From contig NZ_CP061091.1 of NCBI RefSeq assembly GCF_017654485.1, positions 1,501,501-1,565,500 of the forward strand: DNA of 64,000 nucleotides, given 5' to 3'. Of the stretch, positions 40,845-50,419 are shown piece after piece (position 1 is the stretch's first letter; each line of letters starts with the position of its first letter). Below the pieces are notes generated by a model. It searched no databases. It saw only the letters and a list, made by a program, of their open reading frames with translations, and was not told the origin of the DNA. The translations under genes and the position numbers were made by a program. This DNA comes from Roseomonas marmotae. GTDB lineage: Bacteria; Pseudomonadota; Alphaproteobacteria; Acetobacterales; Acetobacteraceae.

Positions 40845-43237
40845 AGCCGGGCGCTATGGCGTGGGGTCATGGCATTCACCAGGACCACGCCATCCGCCAG
40901 GGCCTGCCACCGTGGCAGGTCGTCGGCGAAGCGGTGCGGGTTGCCATGCAGCACCAGCACCACGCGGCGCCCGCTGTCGCGCAGATAGCGCAGCGTCGCG
41001 CGCTGCGCCGCGCCGGCCAGGGGTTCCAGCAGCCGGGCATCCTCGACCACCAGCACCACCACCTCGTCTTCGCTGTCCAGCAGGCCAGGGGGCAGCAGCG
41101 CGGCGTCGCTGCCGAGAGGCCCCTGGGCCCGCCGCTGTGGCGCGGCCATGCCTTCCAGCACATGCACGGGCGCATCGCCCTGGCAGAACTCGACGCGGTA
41201 CTGTAGCCGGTCCGCTGTCAGCCCCGTCAGGCGCCCCGCCAGATGGAAGCCGCAATAGGCATCGCCATAGGCGCGGTGGCGCTCGTGGATATGCAGTTGC
41301 AGCCGGTCGGGCGCGGTCTCGCCCAGGAAGGCGCCGGCCAGCCAGAACTTGATGACGTCCACGCGTGGGCGGGCCTGCACCCAGCCATCGAACTCGGCCA
41401 CGCCATACTCGTCATAGGTGGCGCGATGCAGATGCGCCTGCACCGGCAGCGGAAAAGGGTCCGCGTCCCCGGGCAGTTCAGGCGGCCATTCCGGCTCTCC
41501 GGGCTGGGCGGGCTCCCAGGAAGGCGCCAGATGCAGCGCCCGCGCCCCGGCATCGGTGCCGGCCAGCAGCAGCAATTCCCCGACAGCATCCAGCGCCGCC
41601 AGATCCTCGGCACTGAGATGGATGGACAACCCGGCTCCCGCCCCCCGGCCGCGCAGGTCCGGGCGGTTGATGCCGCTCTGCAGCCAGAGCCGTCGGCCGC
41701 CGGCATGGGCTTGCAGGCCCAGGATCGGCGCATCGGCCGTGATCCAGCCGATGACGCAGGCAGTATCCCCCTCCCGCAGCCAGCGCCATCCGCCATGCCG
41801 TAGCGCCGCGGCCTCGGAACTGGCTTGCAGGCGGGAGGGCATCAGGCTGCTGGATGCACTGTCCAGCACCTGGCCGTTGTGGCCCAGCGCCAGGACGGAG
41901 AGTTCCGCTTCCTCCGCGTGCGCCTCACGGGGGAGGGGATGCAGCAGGAGGTAACGGCCGCCGCGGGGCACGGCCTCGGCGGCCCGCGCGCCATTCAGGG
42001 TGAGCAGCAGCCGGCCCGGCTCCTCCAGCCCGGTCCCGCCACGGATCTCCAGGAAGCCGCCGGGATCCACCCGCAGCGTGTCGACCCAGACCTGGCGCTC
42101 CGAAGCCCGGCGCGGCGCGGGCAGTGCGTGCCCGGTTTCGCGGATCTCCTGTCGCAGATACGTCTGGAGAGCTGCGAGGGCGGCCTGGCCGCACTGGAGG
42201 ATGGAGGAGACGGAGGCGACCTGTTGGGGCAGGTGGTTCCAGTCTGCGGGGGAGGAGGCGATGACCTGTCGGATGCCGGCGCGCAGGCCCTCGATATCGC
42301 CGGAGGGCACGGCGATGAGGGCGTCGCCGCAGACCTCGCGGAAGACCGGCAGGTCGTAGCAGACGCAGGGTGTGCCGGCGGAGAGGGCCTCGATGGGGGG
42401 GATGCCGTAGCCCTCGAAGCGGGAGGGGTAGATCAGCATGCGGGCGCGCTTGAGTTCGACGAACTTGTCGGTGTCCGACAGCAGCGGCTTGACCTCGATG
42501 GCGATCTGGTGGCGGCGCGCGGCGGCGGCGATGGCCTCGTGGTATTCCTCGTCGAGCTTGGCGGAGCCGACGATCAGCGAGAGGGTCCAGCCGCGCAGGT
42601 CCTCGGAGAGGGCGTCGATCAGGTCCTGTCCGCCCTTGTGCGGGTCGCGGGCGCGGACGAAGCAGACGGCGCGGTTCTCGCGATACTGCGGCGCGACGCG
42701 GGCCAGCGCCTGCAGGTTGATCGGCTGGTGCCAGTAGTCGAAGAAGGTGGTCTCGGGATGCGAGCAGTAATAGTCCTGGGCGAAGCGCATGGACTGCTCG
42801 GAATTGGAGAGGACGAGGCAGCCGTCCTCGATGCAGCGGCGCCACTCCAGCCACATATCCTCGCTGCGGGTGGTGGGGGCCTGGCTGTTGAACCAGTTGG
42901 GCGTCTCGAAGTTGAACAGCACCAGGCGGGCGCCGCGGCGGCGGGCGAAGCCGCGGGCGCCGATGTAGAACTGGCGGTCCTGCGACTGGCCGGGGATGAT
43001 GATGACGATGTCGAAGCCGCCCGCCGGCAGTCCGGCGTGGAAATCCTTGGTCTGGTGGAAGGCGACGCGGCCGGGATGGCCGAAATGCTTCAGGTCCTCA
43101 TAGAAGACCGGCTTGGCATTGGTGACGAAGGCCACTTCCGCCCCCGCCCGCGCCAGGCACTGCGCCAGCAGGAACGCCGCCAGACGACCACCCCCATACG
43201 TCCCAGACGCATTCGTCACAAATATGGCGACTCTCAC
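40829..43237 (-). CDS. Large multidomain glycosyltransferase, copy B (shorter C-terminus)
   Basis: About 802 aa from GTG 43237, which has GGAG 9 bases upstream; an ATG at 43324 would add 29 residues. The GT4 domain (residues about 1-375) is identical to copy A, including the EGYGIPPIEAL motif. The following about 425 residues are homologous to A but diverged: TYDEYGVAEFDGWV vs TYDEYGVAEFEGYV, VDVIKFWLAGAFLGE vs VDVIKFWLGDVFLGE, and LHGNPHRFADDLPRW vs LHGNPHRFSDELPRW. It ends where A continues into its last 260-residue module. Convergent with the GHKL gene, divergent from the DUF115 gene. Confidence 0.9.
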   Translation of the reverse strand: MRVAIFVTNASGTYGGGRLAAFLLAQCLARAGAEVAFVTNAKPVFYEDLKHFGHPGRVAFHQTKDFHAGLPAGGFDIVIIIPGQSQDRQFYIGARGFARRRGARLVLFNFETPNWFNSQAPTTRSEDMWLEWRRCIEDGCLVLSNSEQSMRFAQDYYCSHPETTFFDYWHQPINLQALARVAPQYRENRAVCFVRARDPHKGGQDLIDALSEDLRGWTLSLIVGSAKLDEEYHEAIAAAARRHQIAIEVKPLLSDTDKFVELKRARMLIYPSRFEGYGIPPIEALSAGTPCVCYDLPVFREVCGDALIAVPSGDIEGLRAGIRQVIASSPADWNHLPQQVASVSSILQCGQAALAALQTYLRQEIRETGHALPAPRRASERQVWVDTLRVDPGGFLEIRGGTGLEEPGRLLLTLNGARAAEAVPRGGRYLLLHPLPREAHAEEAELSVLALGHNGQVLDSASSSLMPSRLQASSEAAALRHGGWRWLREGDTACVIGWITADAPILGLQAHAGGRRLWLQSGINRPDLRGRGAGAGLSIHLSAEDLAALDAVGELLLLAGTDAGARALHLAPSWEPAQPGEPEWPPELPGDADPFPLPVQAHLHRATYDEYGVAEFDGWVQARPRVDVIKFWLAGAFLGETAPDRLQLHIHERHRAYGDAYCGFHLAGRLTGLTADRLQYRVEFCQGDAPVHVLEGMAAPQRRAQGPLGSDAALLPPGLLDSEDEVVVLVVEDARLLEPLAGAAQRATLRYLRDSGRRVVLVLHGNPHRFADDLPRWQALADGVVLVNAMTPRHSARLPPAG
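42111..43228 (-). repeat. 1,118-bp direct repeat, copy B (GT4 catalytic region)
   Basis: Second copy of 32341-33458, identical throughout as read. It covers codons 4 to about 375 of glycosyltransferase B and stops almost exactly at the start codon side, so the upstream control regions of A and B differ. Confidence 0.97.
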
Positions 43238-43445
43238 CGCGTGCAGCTCCGGTCGGGACGGGGTCGAGATGAGCGTTGCGGCATGATCGGTTGCCGAGAT
43301 GCCATGGCCGGGTTGCCGTTCCAAGCCTGTTTCACGCCCGCCATGTGGCTCCCCGCCGCGCTTTACAGAAATACGCGGGGCATGGCATCAGCCTGGGGTA
43401 TTCCGCCAGGGAAGCCATGATCCTGATCCATCGCGCCCGGGCGCT

Positions 43446-45458
43446 GTGTCTGTGAGGAAGCGGCCACGCATCGCCTGCCTCACGCCCCATGCCATCCTGC
43501 CCGCGGACCGGCCAGGGCGGCAGGACGCGCAGCAGCTCTGGCGGGCCCTGGCCACCCATGGGGAGGTCCTGCCCATCATCCTCGGCGATGTCGCGCCGCC
43601 GCCCTGGCGTGGCCTGTCGCGCCGCGCTGGCGCCGAATACTGGCCTCGCCGCGATTACCGGCGCCCGCTGCTGGAACAGGCCCTGGCCCAGGGGCGGCGC
43701 GATGTCGCCCTGCCCGCGCTGGAGGAAATCCGCGGCGCCGACCTGCCGGACTGGCTGTGGCAGAGGCTGGGGGACGCGGCGAGCCTGACGCGCCACTTCC
43801 TCAACCCCCGCCGCGCCGCCCGTCTTGAGCAGCGCCTGCGGGCATGGCGGCCGGACTTGATCCTGCTCCACGGCGCCGCCCTCGGCCCACTGGCGCAGCA
43901 GCTTCGCGGGCTGGGCGTGCCTGTCGTGGTTGTGGCGGAGCAGCATGACAGCAGCCGTCATGCCACCCTGGCGCGGACAGCGGCCGGCCGGGCCCTGCGT
44001 GCCTGGCATGAAACGGCCAGCCTGGCCCATGCGGATGCCGAGCAGCTCTCTGCGCCCTGTATCGACCAGCTCTGGCTGCGAGAGCCGGCCGATGTCCCGC
44101 ACCGGCGCATCCGCCTGCTGCCGGCGGATCATCCCGCTTTGCTCGAGGCGGTGGGGGAGGCGCTGAAGGATCTCGGCCTCGCCGCCGGCGGGCCGGAGGA
44201 CGGCGTCTTCGCCGCCAATCTCCGTATCGGGGTCGGCCAGGAGCAGATCCGCTTCAACCCGCATACGCGGCTGCTGCACTGGTCCTTCGACCTGCGCCTG
44301 CCGGCGGGGCCCGAGGCGGTCTCGGCGGAGGCCGAGGCCGCCGATGTCCCGGAGTTGCCCAATGCGGTCGCGGCGGTGCGGAAACGTCCGCAGGAGGCGG
44401 TGGGCATCGACCTCGTTGCCGTGCTGCCGCCGGGGCTGGCGCCGCAGCAGCTGGCGCTGCGCATCCGCGCCTGGGGCCAGGTGGTGCTGCGCCGCATGCC
44501 GCCGGACGATATCCCGCAGGAGACGGCGGGGCTGATGCTGCTGGAGCAGGATGCCGATGGCATCGCCGTCACGGGCTGGAGCGATGCGTCCTCCGCCCGC
44601 TTCTCGCCCCCTGCCGATACCCTGCGGCAGCCGCTGCCGCAGGGGCCGGCCATCCTGCAAGGGCGGCTGGAGCGTTTCGGCCACGCCACGGCGCTGGGCA
44701 TCCAGCCCGCCAGCGGGCTGGGCCAGAGCCTGCCGCAACCAGCCGAGTGGCTGCTGCCGCGCCCCTCTACCAGTCCCGAGCTGGCAGCGATGAAGGACAG
44801 GCACCGCGGGCAGGCCGCCTGGCTGATCGGCAACGGCCCTTCCGTACGGACCGAGGATCTCGACGCGCTCCGGGGCCGTCTGACCTTCAGCTTCAACCGC
44901 TTCCACCTCGCCTATCCGCGCACCCGGCTGCGCCCCACCTACACGGTGACGGGTGACCGGCAGATGATCGAGGATTTCGGCGAGCAGATCGTGGCGGAGA
45001 GCGGCAATACCGTCTTCCTCGCCCATGAGGAGCATCCGGCGGTCGAGGGCGACTATATCTGGCTGCGGCAACTGGCGGTCTATCCGCCGCTCTTCTGCCG
45101 GCAGCCGGACCGGCTGGTCTCGCCCGGCGGATCTTCCCTCTATGTCGCAATGCAGCTGGGCTACTGGATGGGGGTGCGGCGCTTCTACCTCTACGGCGCC
45201 GATTTCCGCTTCGTCTTCGAGACGGAGCGCGGCGGCGATGCCTTCCGCATCGCCCGCGGCGAGGGCAACCACTTCATCCCCGGCTATCGCGGCGGCCGGC
45301 CCTGGTGCCCGCCCAGCCTGCGGGACATCGCCGCCAGCTTCCATATCGCGCGGCGGCTGATGGAATCGGAAGGCGGCTTCATCCGCAATGCCAGCCGTGG
45401 CGGGCTGATGGAGATCTTCCCCCGCCAGCGATTTGAGGATGCGCTGGCCGAAGCCTGA
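43446..45458 (+). CDS. Large glycan-region protein with C-terminal DUF115-like domain
   Basis: About 670 aa; GTG codons at 43446 and 43452 are both possible starts and neither has a strong ribosome site. The N-terminal part (KRPRIACLTPHAILPADR, later RPDLILLHGAALGPLAQQL, VVVVAEQHDSSRHA) reads like the first half of a glycosyltransferase. From about residue 445, AAWLIGNGPSVRTEDLDALRG and LTFSFNRFHLAY are a DUF115-like motif related to the 28482-29681 protein, followed by GVRRFYLYGADFRF. It probably joins two Rossmann-type domains in one chain. Function is inferred only from the region. Confidence 0.8.
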   Translation: MSVRKRPRIACLTPHAILPADRPGRQDAQQLWRALATHGEVLPIILGDVAPPPWRGLSRRAGAEYWPRRDYRRPLLEQALAQGRRDVALPALEEIRGADLPDWLWQRLGDAASLTRHFLNPRRAARLEQRLRAWRPDLILLHGAALGPLAQQLRGLGVPVVVVAEQHDSSRHATLARTAAGRALRAWHETASLAHADAEQLSAPCIDQLWLREPADVPHRRIRLLPADHPALLEAVGEALKDLGLAAGGPEDGVFAANLRIGVGQEQIRFNPHTRLLHWSFDLRLPAGPEAVSAEAEAADVPELPNAVAAVRKRPQEAVGIDLVAVLPPGLAPQQLALRIRAWGQVVLRRMPPDDIPQETAGLMLLEQDADGIAVTGWSDASSARFSPPADTLRQPLPQGPAILQGRLERFGHATALGIQPASGLGQSLPQPAEWLLPRPSTSPELAAMKDRHRGQAAWLIGNGPSVRTEDLDALRGRLTFSFNRFHLAYPRTRLRPTYTVTGDRQMIEDFGEQIVAESGNTVFLAHEEHPAVEGDYIWLRQLAVYPPLFCRQPDRLVSPGGSSLYVAMQLGYWMGVRRFYLYGADFRFVFETERGGDAFRIARGEGNHFIPGYRGGRPWCPPSLRDIAASFHIARRLMESEGGFIRNASRGGLMEIFPRQRFEDALAEA

Positions 45459-45473
45459 GCCGCCGGGAGAGGC

Positions 45474-46424
45474 CTAGCGGAAGGCGAAGAGCAGCAGCAT
45501 CCCCTGCTGCAGGAAGAACTCGTTGTCGTCGGCGATCAGCGCAACCAGCTGCCGGCCGCGCCAGGGGAAGCTGGTGACACCCTCCCAGTTCTCGGCCGGC
45601 AGCGCGGCGGCGTCCAGCAGGACCTCGCCCGCCAGGATGGTGCCGGGGGACGGGCGGGCCAGGGCGGCGGCGGGCAGGCGCAGAAGCTGCCCCTGGAAGC
45701 CGCCCAGCAGGCTGAAGCGCCGCTCGGTCAGCAGGGCACCGCCATCCGGCAGGGCGGCCAGGTCGGTCGGCAGGAAGCCGGGTGTGGGGCGGTAGGAGAT
45801 GGGGGTCCAGGCGCCGGGGTGGCCGATCCAGCCGCGCAACAGGTCGCCGCCGCTTTCCTCGAACCCCTCGGTGATCGCCAGCCAGCGGCCATCGGCCAGC
45901 ACGGTCAGGCTCTCCAGACCCGCGTTCAGCGGTGCCCGCCCCAGGCCGGGCGGGCCCTGGACCATCCGGCCCCAGCCGGCGATATCGCCATCATAGGCGC
46001 GGATGTGGTGCCAGCGCTCGAAGCCCACCAGCCAGGTGCCTTCCGGCGTACGCGCCAGGGATTCGGCATCGCGCGAGAGCTTCGCTGGCAGGCTGAAGAT
46101 CCGTCCGTCGGAGAGCCGCCCGCTGCGGAGTTCCGCCAGCCCCTCGGGCTGCCCGGCCTCGTCCAGCACCAGCCGCGCGCGCAGCCAGCGGCCGTTGTCG
46201 CTGACGGCGGTCAGGCCGAGGTCCGGTTCCACATGCAGGCCGGAGAGCCCGCCGAAGCCCATGACGCCCCGGTTCAGCAGCAGGCCTCCCAACGAGACCA
46301 GCGGTGCATCGGCGGGCAGGGTCAGCGGCGGGAGGGGGGTGGCCGGCGGCGTATCGGTGCCGCAGGCCGCCAGCAGGCCAAGCCCCCCCAGCGCCGCCAG
46401 CAGGCGACGCCGGCCGAGCGGCAC
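45474..46424 (-). CDS. Phytase-like esterase-domain lipoprotein
   Basis: A 316-aa protein with GTG start. A lipoprotein/Tat-like signal (GRRRLLAALGGLGLLAAC) puts Cys21 at the lipobox. The body matches the esterase-like-of-phytase beta-propeller family: GGLSGLHVEPD, TAVSDNGRW, SRDAESLARTPEGTWLVGFER, NAGLESLTVLADGRWLAITEG. The start lies 2 bases after the cobT stop, so it is translated from the cob unit. Actual substrate is unknown; family members include esterase- and phytase-like activities in the periplasm. Confidence 0.87.
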   Translation of the reverse strand: MPLGRRRLLAALGGLGLLAACGTDTPPATPLPPLTLPADAPLVSLGGLLLNRGVMGFGGLSGLHVEPDLGLTAVSDNGRWLRARLVLDEAGQPEGLAELRSGRLSDGRIFSLPAKLSRDAESLARTPEGTWLVGFERWHHIRAYDGDIAGWGRMVQGPPGLGRAPLNAGLESLTVLADGRWLAITEGFEESGGDLLRGWIGHPGAWTPISYRPTPGFLPTDLAALPDGGALLTERRFSLLGGFQGQLLRLPAAALARPSPGTILAGEVLLDAAALPAENWEGVTSFPWRGRQLVALIADDNEFFLQQGMLLLFAFR

Positions 46425-46426
46425 CG

Positions 46427-48295
46427 TCAGATCATGGCCGGGGCGCGCTCGGCGGCGGCACGCTGATAGGCCATGGCGGCGTCCTCGTCGAAGAGTTCGG
46501 CCAGCTTCTTCATCATGGTGCCGCCAAGCTCCTCGGCATCCACGATGGTCACGGCGCGGCGGTAGTAGCGCGTGACGTCATGGCCGATACCGATGGCGAT
46601 CAGTTCCACGATGTCGCGGTGCTCGATATCCTGGATCACCTTGCGCAGGTGACGCTCCAGGTAATTGCCGGGATTCACCGACAGTGTGCTGTCATCGACC
46701 GGCGCGCCATCGCTGATGACCATCAGGATGCGCCGCTTCTCCGGGCGGGAGAGCAGGCGGCGATAGGCCCATTCCAGCGCCTCGCCGTCGATATTCTCCT
46801 TCAGCAGCCCCTCGCGCAGCATCAGGCCCAGGTTCTTGCGGGCCCGGCGCCAGGGGGCATCGGCGGATTTGTAGATGACGTGGCGCAGGTCGTTCAGGCG
46901 GCCCGGGTTGCGCGGCTTGCCATCCTGCACCCAGCGCTCGCGGCTCTGGCCGCCCTTCCAGGCGCGGGTGGTGAAGCCCAGGATCTCGACCTTCACGCTG
47001 CACCGTTCCAGCGTGCGCGCCAGGATGTCGGAGCACATGGCGGCGACCGAGATGGGCCGCCCGCGCATGGAGCCGGAATTGTCGATCAGCAGCGTCACGA
47101 CGGTATCGCGGAAATCCGCCTCCCGCTCCCGCTTGTAGGAGAGGGAGAGCATCGGGTTGACGACGATGCGCGCGAGCCGCGCGGCATCGAGCATCCCCTC
47201 CTCCAGGTCGAATTCCCAGGCTCGCTGCTGTTGCGCCAGCAGGCGGCGCTGCAACCGGTTGGCCAGCTTGGAGACGACGCCCTGGAGATGCGAGAGCTGC
47301 TGGTCGAGCTGCTGGCGCAGGCGCGACAGCTCCTCGGCGTCGCACAGATCCTCCGCCTCGATCTCCTCGTCGAACTGCTTGGTATAGGCGCGATAGGCGG
47401 AGACATCCTCGGAGGGCGCGACCTCCTTGCGCTGCTGCGGGCCGCCCGGGCGGTCCTCGCCCTCGGCGGCGGTGCCTTCCTCTTCCTCGCTCTCGCCCTC
47501 TTCCTCAGCCGCCTCGCCCTGCATGGCTTCAGGCTGGGCGCCGAGCGTCGATTCGCTTTCCTTGGTCTGGCTCTCGCCCTCGGTGGAGCTGTCCTGCTGC
47601 GGGGAGGATTCGCCGGCCTCGTCGCCCTCGGATTCCTCCTCCGATTCCGCCTCGACCTCGGCCTCGGCCAGGTCCAGGGCCGTGAGCAGCTTGCGGGCCG
47701 CCTTGGCGAAGTCCTCCTGGCTCTCGCTGGATTCCGCCATCTCGGCCAGCGCGGCATCCGCCTTCTCGCCCAGCGTGTCACGCCAGAGGTCCAGGATGCG
47801 CTGCGCCGCCGGGGGCGCCGGATGGCCGGAGAGACGCTCCCGCGCCAGCAGGGACAGCGCCGCCGTCAGCGGCAGCTGGTCCTTGCGGGTCATGCGGTCA
47901 TAGCCCTCGGCCTCGCAGGTCTCGGCGAGGCGGGCGTCCAAATTGGCGGCGACGCCGGGCATGTGGCGGCTGCCCACCACCTCCACCCGCGCCTGTTCCA
48001 GCGCGTCGAACACCTCCTTCGCCTCGCGGCGGGGAGGGGTGCGGGCGGCATGGGCGGCTTCGTCATGGTGGCGCAGGCGCAGCGCGATGGCATCCGCAGC
48101 ACCGCGCAGCCGCGCCATCTCGGCGGGGGGGAGGGAGCGCGTGGGCAATGGCAGCCGCGCCCGCTTGCCCGCCAGGCCGGAGGGGCCGGGCTGATAGGCC
48201 ACCTGCACCTCGGCATTGCGGGCGATGGCGCGCAGCGCGCCCGCTGTCGCGCGCTTGAACTCTTCCTGGCGCGTCTGATCCTTGCTGCCGCTCAT
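46427..48295 (-). CDS. cobT: Cobaltochelatase subunit CobT
   Basis: A 622-aa protein. The N-terminal about 200 residues are the CobT helical domain ([17 protein letters not shown]). Residues about 215-305 are very acidic, Glu/Ser-rich and low-complexity. The C-terminal third is a von Willebrand A-type domain with the MIDAS motif [11 protein letters not shown] and [20 protein letters not shown], a known CobT feature. CobT works with CobS and CobN to insert cobalt into hydrogenobyrinic acid a,c-diamide in aerobic cobalamin synthesis. It lies 55 bases after cobS. CobN is not in the window. Confidence 0.96.
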   Translation of the reverse strand: MSGSKDQTRQEEFKRATAGALRAIARNAEVQVAYQPGPSGLAGKRARLPLPTRSLPPAEMARLRGAADAIALRLRHHDEAAHAARTPPRREAKEVFDALEQARVEVVGSRHMPGVAANLDARLAETCEAEGYDRMTRKDQLPLTAALSLLARERLSGHPAPPAAQRILDLWRDTLGEKADAALAEMAESSESQEDFAKAARKLLTALDLAEAEVEAESEEESEGDEAGESSPQQDSSTEGESQTKESESTLGAQPEAMQGEAAEEEGESEEEEGTAAEGEDRPGGPQQRKEVAPSEDVSAYRAYTKQFDEEIEAEDLCDAEELSRLRQQLDQQLSHLQGVVSKLANRLQRRLLAQQQRAWEFDLEEGMLDAARLARIVVNPMLSLSYKREREADFRDTVVTLLIDNSGSMRGRPISVAAMCSDILARTLERCSVKVEILGFTTRAWKGGQSRERWVQDGKPRNPGRLNDLRHVIYKSADAPWRRARKNLGLMLREGLLKENIDGEALEWAYRRLLSRPEKRRILMVISDGAPVDDSTLSVNPGNYLERHLRKVIQDIEHRDIVELIAIGIGHDVTRYYRRAVTIVDAEELGGTMMKKLAELFDEDAAMAYQRAAAERAPAMI

Positions 48296-48350
48296 CGCTC
48301 TCTCTCCCGCTGCCGTCTGGATGGAACCGGGGCTTCAGCCCCGGCGCCGG

Positions 48351-49355
48351 TCAGCCCTTGCGGACGAGGAGGCCGGTCGGGATCTCCTCGTTGAAGCAGC
48401 GCTGGTAATACTCGGCCACCGTCGCGCGCTCCGCCTCGTCGCATTTGTTGAGGAAGGTGACACGGAAGGCGAAGCCGATATCGCCGAAGATGCGGGTATT
48501 CTCGGCCCAGGTGATGACCGTGCGCGGGGACATGACGGTGGAGATGTCGCCGGCGATGAAGCCCGCGCGCGTCAGGTCGGCCAGCGCCACCATGGCGTCG
48601 ATGCGCTTCTTGGCCGCGGTGTCATTGGGCTTGATGCCCAGCTTGGCGGCCACGATCGCGCTTTCCTGCGCGTGGGGCAGGTAGTTCAGCGTGGCCACGA
48701 TGTTCCAGCGGTCCATCTGACCCTGGTTGATCTGCTGCGTGCCGTGATAGAGGCCGGTGGTGTCGCCCAGGCCCACGGTATTGGCCGTGGCGAAGATGCG
48801 GAAGGCCGGGTGCGGGCGGATGACCTTGTTCTGGTCCAGCAGCGTCAGCTTGCCCTCGACCTCCAGCACGCGCTGGATGACGAACATCACGTCCGGGCGG
48901 CCGGCGTCGTATTCGTCGAAGACCATGGCGCAGGGACGCTGCAGCGCCCAGGGCAGGATGCCCTCGCGGAATTCGGTGATCTGCTTTCCGTCCTTCAGGA
49001 CGATGGCGTCCTTGCCGATCAGGTCGATGCGGCTGATGTGGCTGTCCAGGTTGACGCGGACGCAGGGCCAGTTGAGGCGCGCGGCCACCTGCTCGATATG
49101 CGTGGACTTGCCGGTGCCGTGATAGCCCTGGACCATGACGCGCCGGTTGAAGGCGAAGCCGGCCAGGATGGCGAGCGTCGTCTCGCGGTCGAACTGGTAG
49201 GTGGGGTCCCGCTCCGGCACATGCTCGGTCGCCACGGAGAAGGCCGGCACTTCCAGATCGCTGTCGATGCCGAAGACCTCGCGGACCTTGACCGTGATAT
49301 CGGGCAGGTTGATCGCGGGGGTGCGGGTTTCGGTAAGGGTGGCGACCTGGCTCAT
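48351..49355 (-). CDS. cobS: Cobaltochelatase AAA+ subunit CobS
   Basis: A 334-aa AAA+ ATPase. Seen: [18 protein letters not shown] near the N-terminus, Walker [11 protein letters not shown] near residue 78, [17 protein letters not shown], Walker [13 protein letters not shown], and sensor region [19 protein letters not shown]. This is the ATPase motor of the CobNST cobaltochelatase, acting with CobT. It lies 50 bases downstream of the J-domain gene in the same unit. Confidence 0.97.
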   Translation of the reverse strand: MSQVATLTETRTPAINLPDITVKVREVFGIDSDLEVPAFSVATEHVPERDPTYQFDRETTLAILAGFAFNRRVMVQGYHGTGKSTHIEQVAARLNWPCVRVNLDSHISRIDLIGKDAIVLKDGKQITEFREGILPWALQRPCAMVFDEYDAGRPDVMFVIQRVLEVEGKLTLLDQNKVIRPHPAFRIFATANTVGLGDTTGLYHGTQQINQGQMDRWNIVATLNYLPHAQESAIVAAKLGIKPNDTAAKKRIDAMVALADLTRAGFIAGDISTVMSPRTVITWAENTRIFGDIGFAFRVTFLNKCDEAERATVAEYYQRCFNEEIPTGLLVRKG

Positions 49356-49405
49356 CGGGCTTTGCTCTCGTCGGTCTCGTGTCGCGTGGACGTGGGGCGC
49401 GTGGT

Positions 49406-50038
49406 TCAGGCTGCCCTGCTCGGCGCCTCTTGGGAAGGGGCGGCGGACTTGTCGGAAGCTTCCGCCTGTCCACTGGACTGCATGATCGCCAGCCGCTTCC
49501 GCAGCAGGCTGTAGGCGCGGTTGATGTCCTTCATCCGTTCCTCGAAGGACCGGTCCCCACCATTGCTGTCGGGGTGGTAACGCTTGGCCAGCTCCTTGTA
49601 GCGGGCACGCAGGACGGAATCTTCCAACGGCCAGCCGAGGCCAAGCAGGTCCAGCGCGGCGCGCAGTTCCGGCGGTGCTTCCCTGGCGCTCTTGCGTGGT
49701 GTCGGTGGTGCCTGGCCGAACAACCCCATCGGGTCGTGGAAGATATCGGGATCGATCTTCGTGTTGCCAAGCCTTCCCAGCGGCCAGGTGGGCCGCTGCC
49801 AGCCGGAATCGCTTCGCAGGTTGTTCTCGATCTCGGCCGCCGACATGCCCTTGTAGTAGTCCCAGGCCTGATTATAGGCGCGGACATGCTCCAGGCAGAA
49901 ATGATAGTAGTCGCGCAGCCGGCTGCGGTCGCGCGGCGCACGATATTCGCCTATGGCCTCGCAGCCCGGCGCATCGCAGGGCGGGCCCGAGGGAGGAGAG
50001 GATTTGTCGGAACGGAGACGTTCGCCGCGTCGGGCCAT
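49406..50038 (-). CDS. J-domain (DnaJ-like) protein upstream of cobS
   Basis: About 210 aa from ATG 50038. The J domain is at the C-terminus: [19 protein letters not shown], then RYHPDSNGG with the HPD motif, then [17 protein letters not shown]. The N-terminal part has [35 protein letters not shown] and a second Cys pair pattern, possibly a small metal site. It probably recruits Hsp70 (DnaK). The same J-cobS-cobT order is common in alphaproteobacteria. It may help assemble the chelatase; that is inference. Confidence 0.9.
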   Translation of the reverse strand: MARRGERLRSDKSSPPSGPPCDAPGCEAIGEYRAPRDRSRLRDYYHFCLEHVRAYNQAWDYYKGMSAAEIENNLRSDSGWQRPTWPLGRLGNTKIDPDIFHDPMGLFGQAPPTPRKSAREAPPELRAALDLLGLGWPLEDSVLRARYKELAKRYHPDSNGGDRSFEERMKDINRAYSLLRKRLAIMQSSGQAEASDKSAAPSQEAPSRAA

Positions 50039-50134
50039 CCGACGTCTTATGATCTCGGAAGCAGGCCACCGCAAGGCGCCAGGTGCCGCAGCTTTCGCTT
50101 GGCAGCCTCGCGCCGGCGTGGAAAAGGAAAGCGC

Positions 50135-50419
50135 ATGATGCCCCGAGCCGACCGTATCAGAGATTTGCTGGCAACTGCCTTTGCCTCCGCCGAGATCACG
50201 ATCCAGGACGACAGCCACCGCCATGCCGGCCATGCCGGGGCGGCCCCTGGCGGCCAGACGCACTACACCGTGCGCGTGGTGAGCCCGGCGTTCCAGGGCC
50301 TGTCCCGCGTCGCCCGCGCGCGCGCCGTGCACGAGGTGCTGGAGGGCGAGTTCGGCAGCGGGCTGCATGCCCTCTCGCTGCGTCTGCTGGCCCCTGGCGA
50401 AACCGGGACCGGGCGCTAG
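50135..50419 (+). CDS. bolA: BolA family protein
   Basis: About 94 aa; ATG at 50135 or 50138, with AAGGAAA upstream. Seen: ITIQDDSHRHAGHAGA, with the conserved His cluster of the BolA family, and RARAVHEVLEGEFGSGLHALSLRLLAP, the helix-turn and C-terminal strand. BolA-like proteins bind [2Fe-2S] clusters with monothiol glutaredoxins and act in iron handling or transcription. It is divergent from the J-domain gene across 96 bases, and the next gene starts on the base after its stop. Confidence 0.95.
   Translation: MMPRADRIRDLLATAFASAEITIQDDSHRHAGHAGAAPGGQTHYTVRVVSPAFQGLSRVARARAVHEVLEGEFGSGLHALSLRLLAPGETGTGR

Noticed and set aside
32341..43228. The 1,118-bp direct repeat as an insertion sequence
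   Set aside because: It has no terminal inverted repeats, transposase frame or target duplication; it is entirely coding sequence of a GT4 domain.
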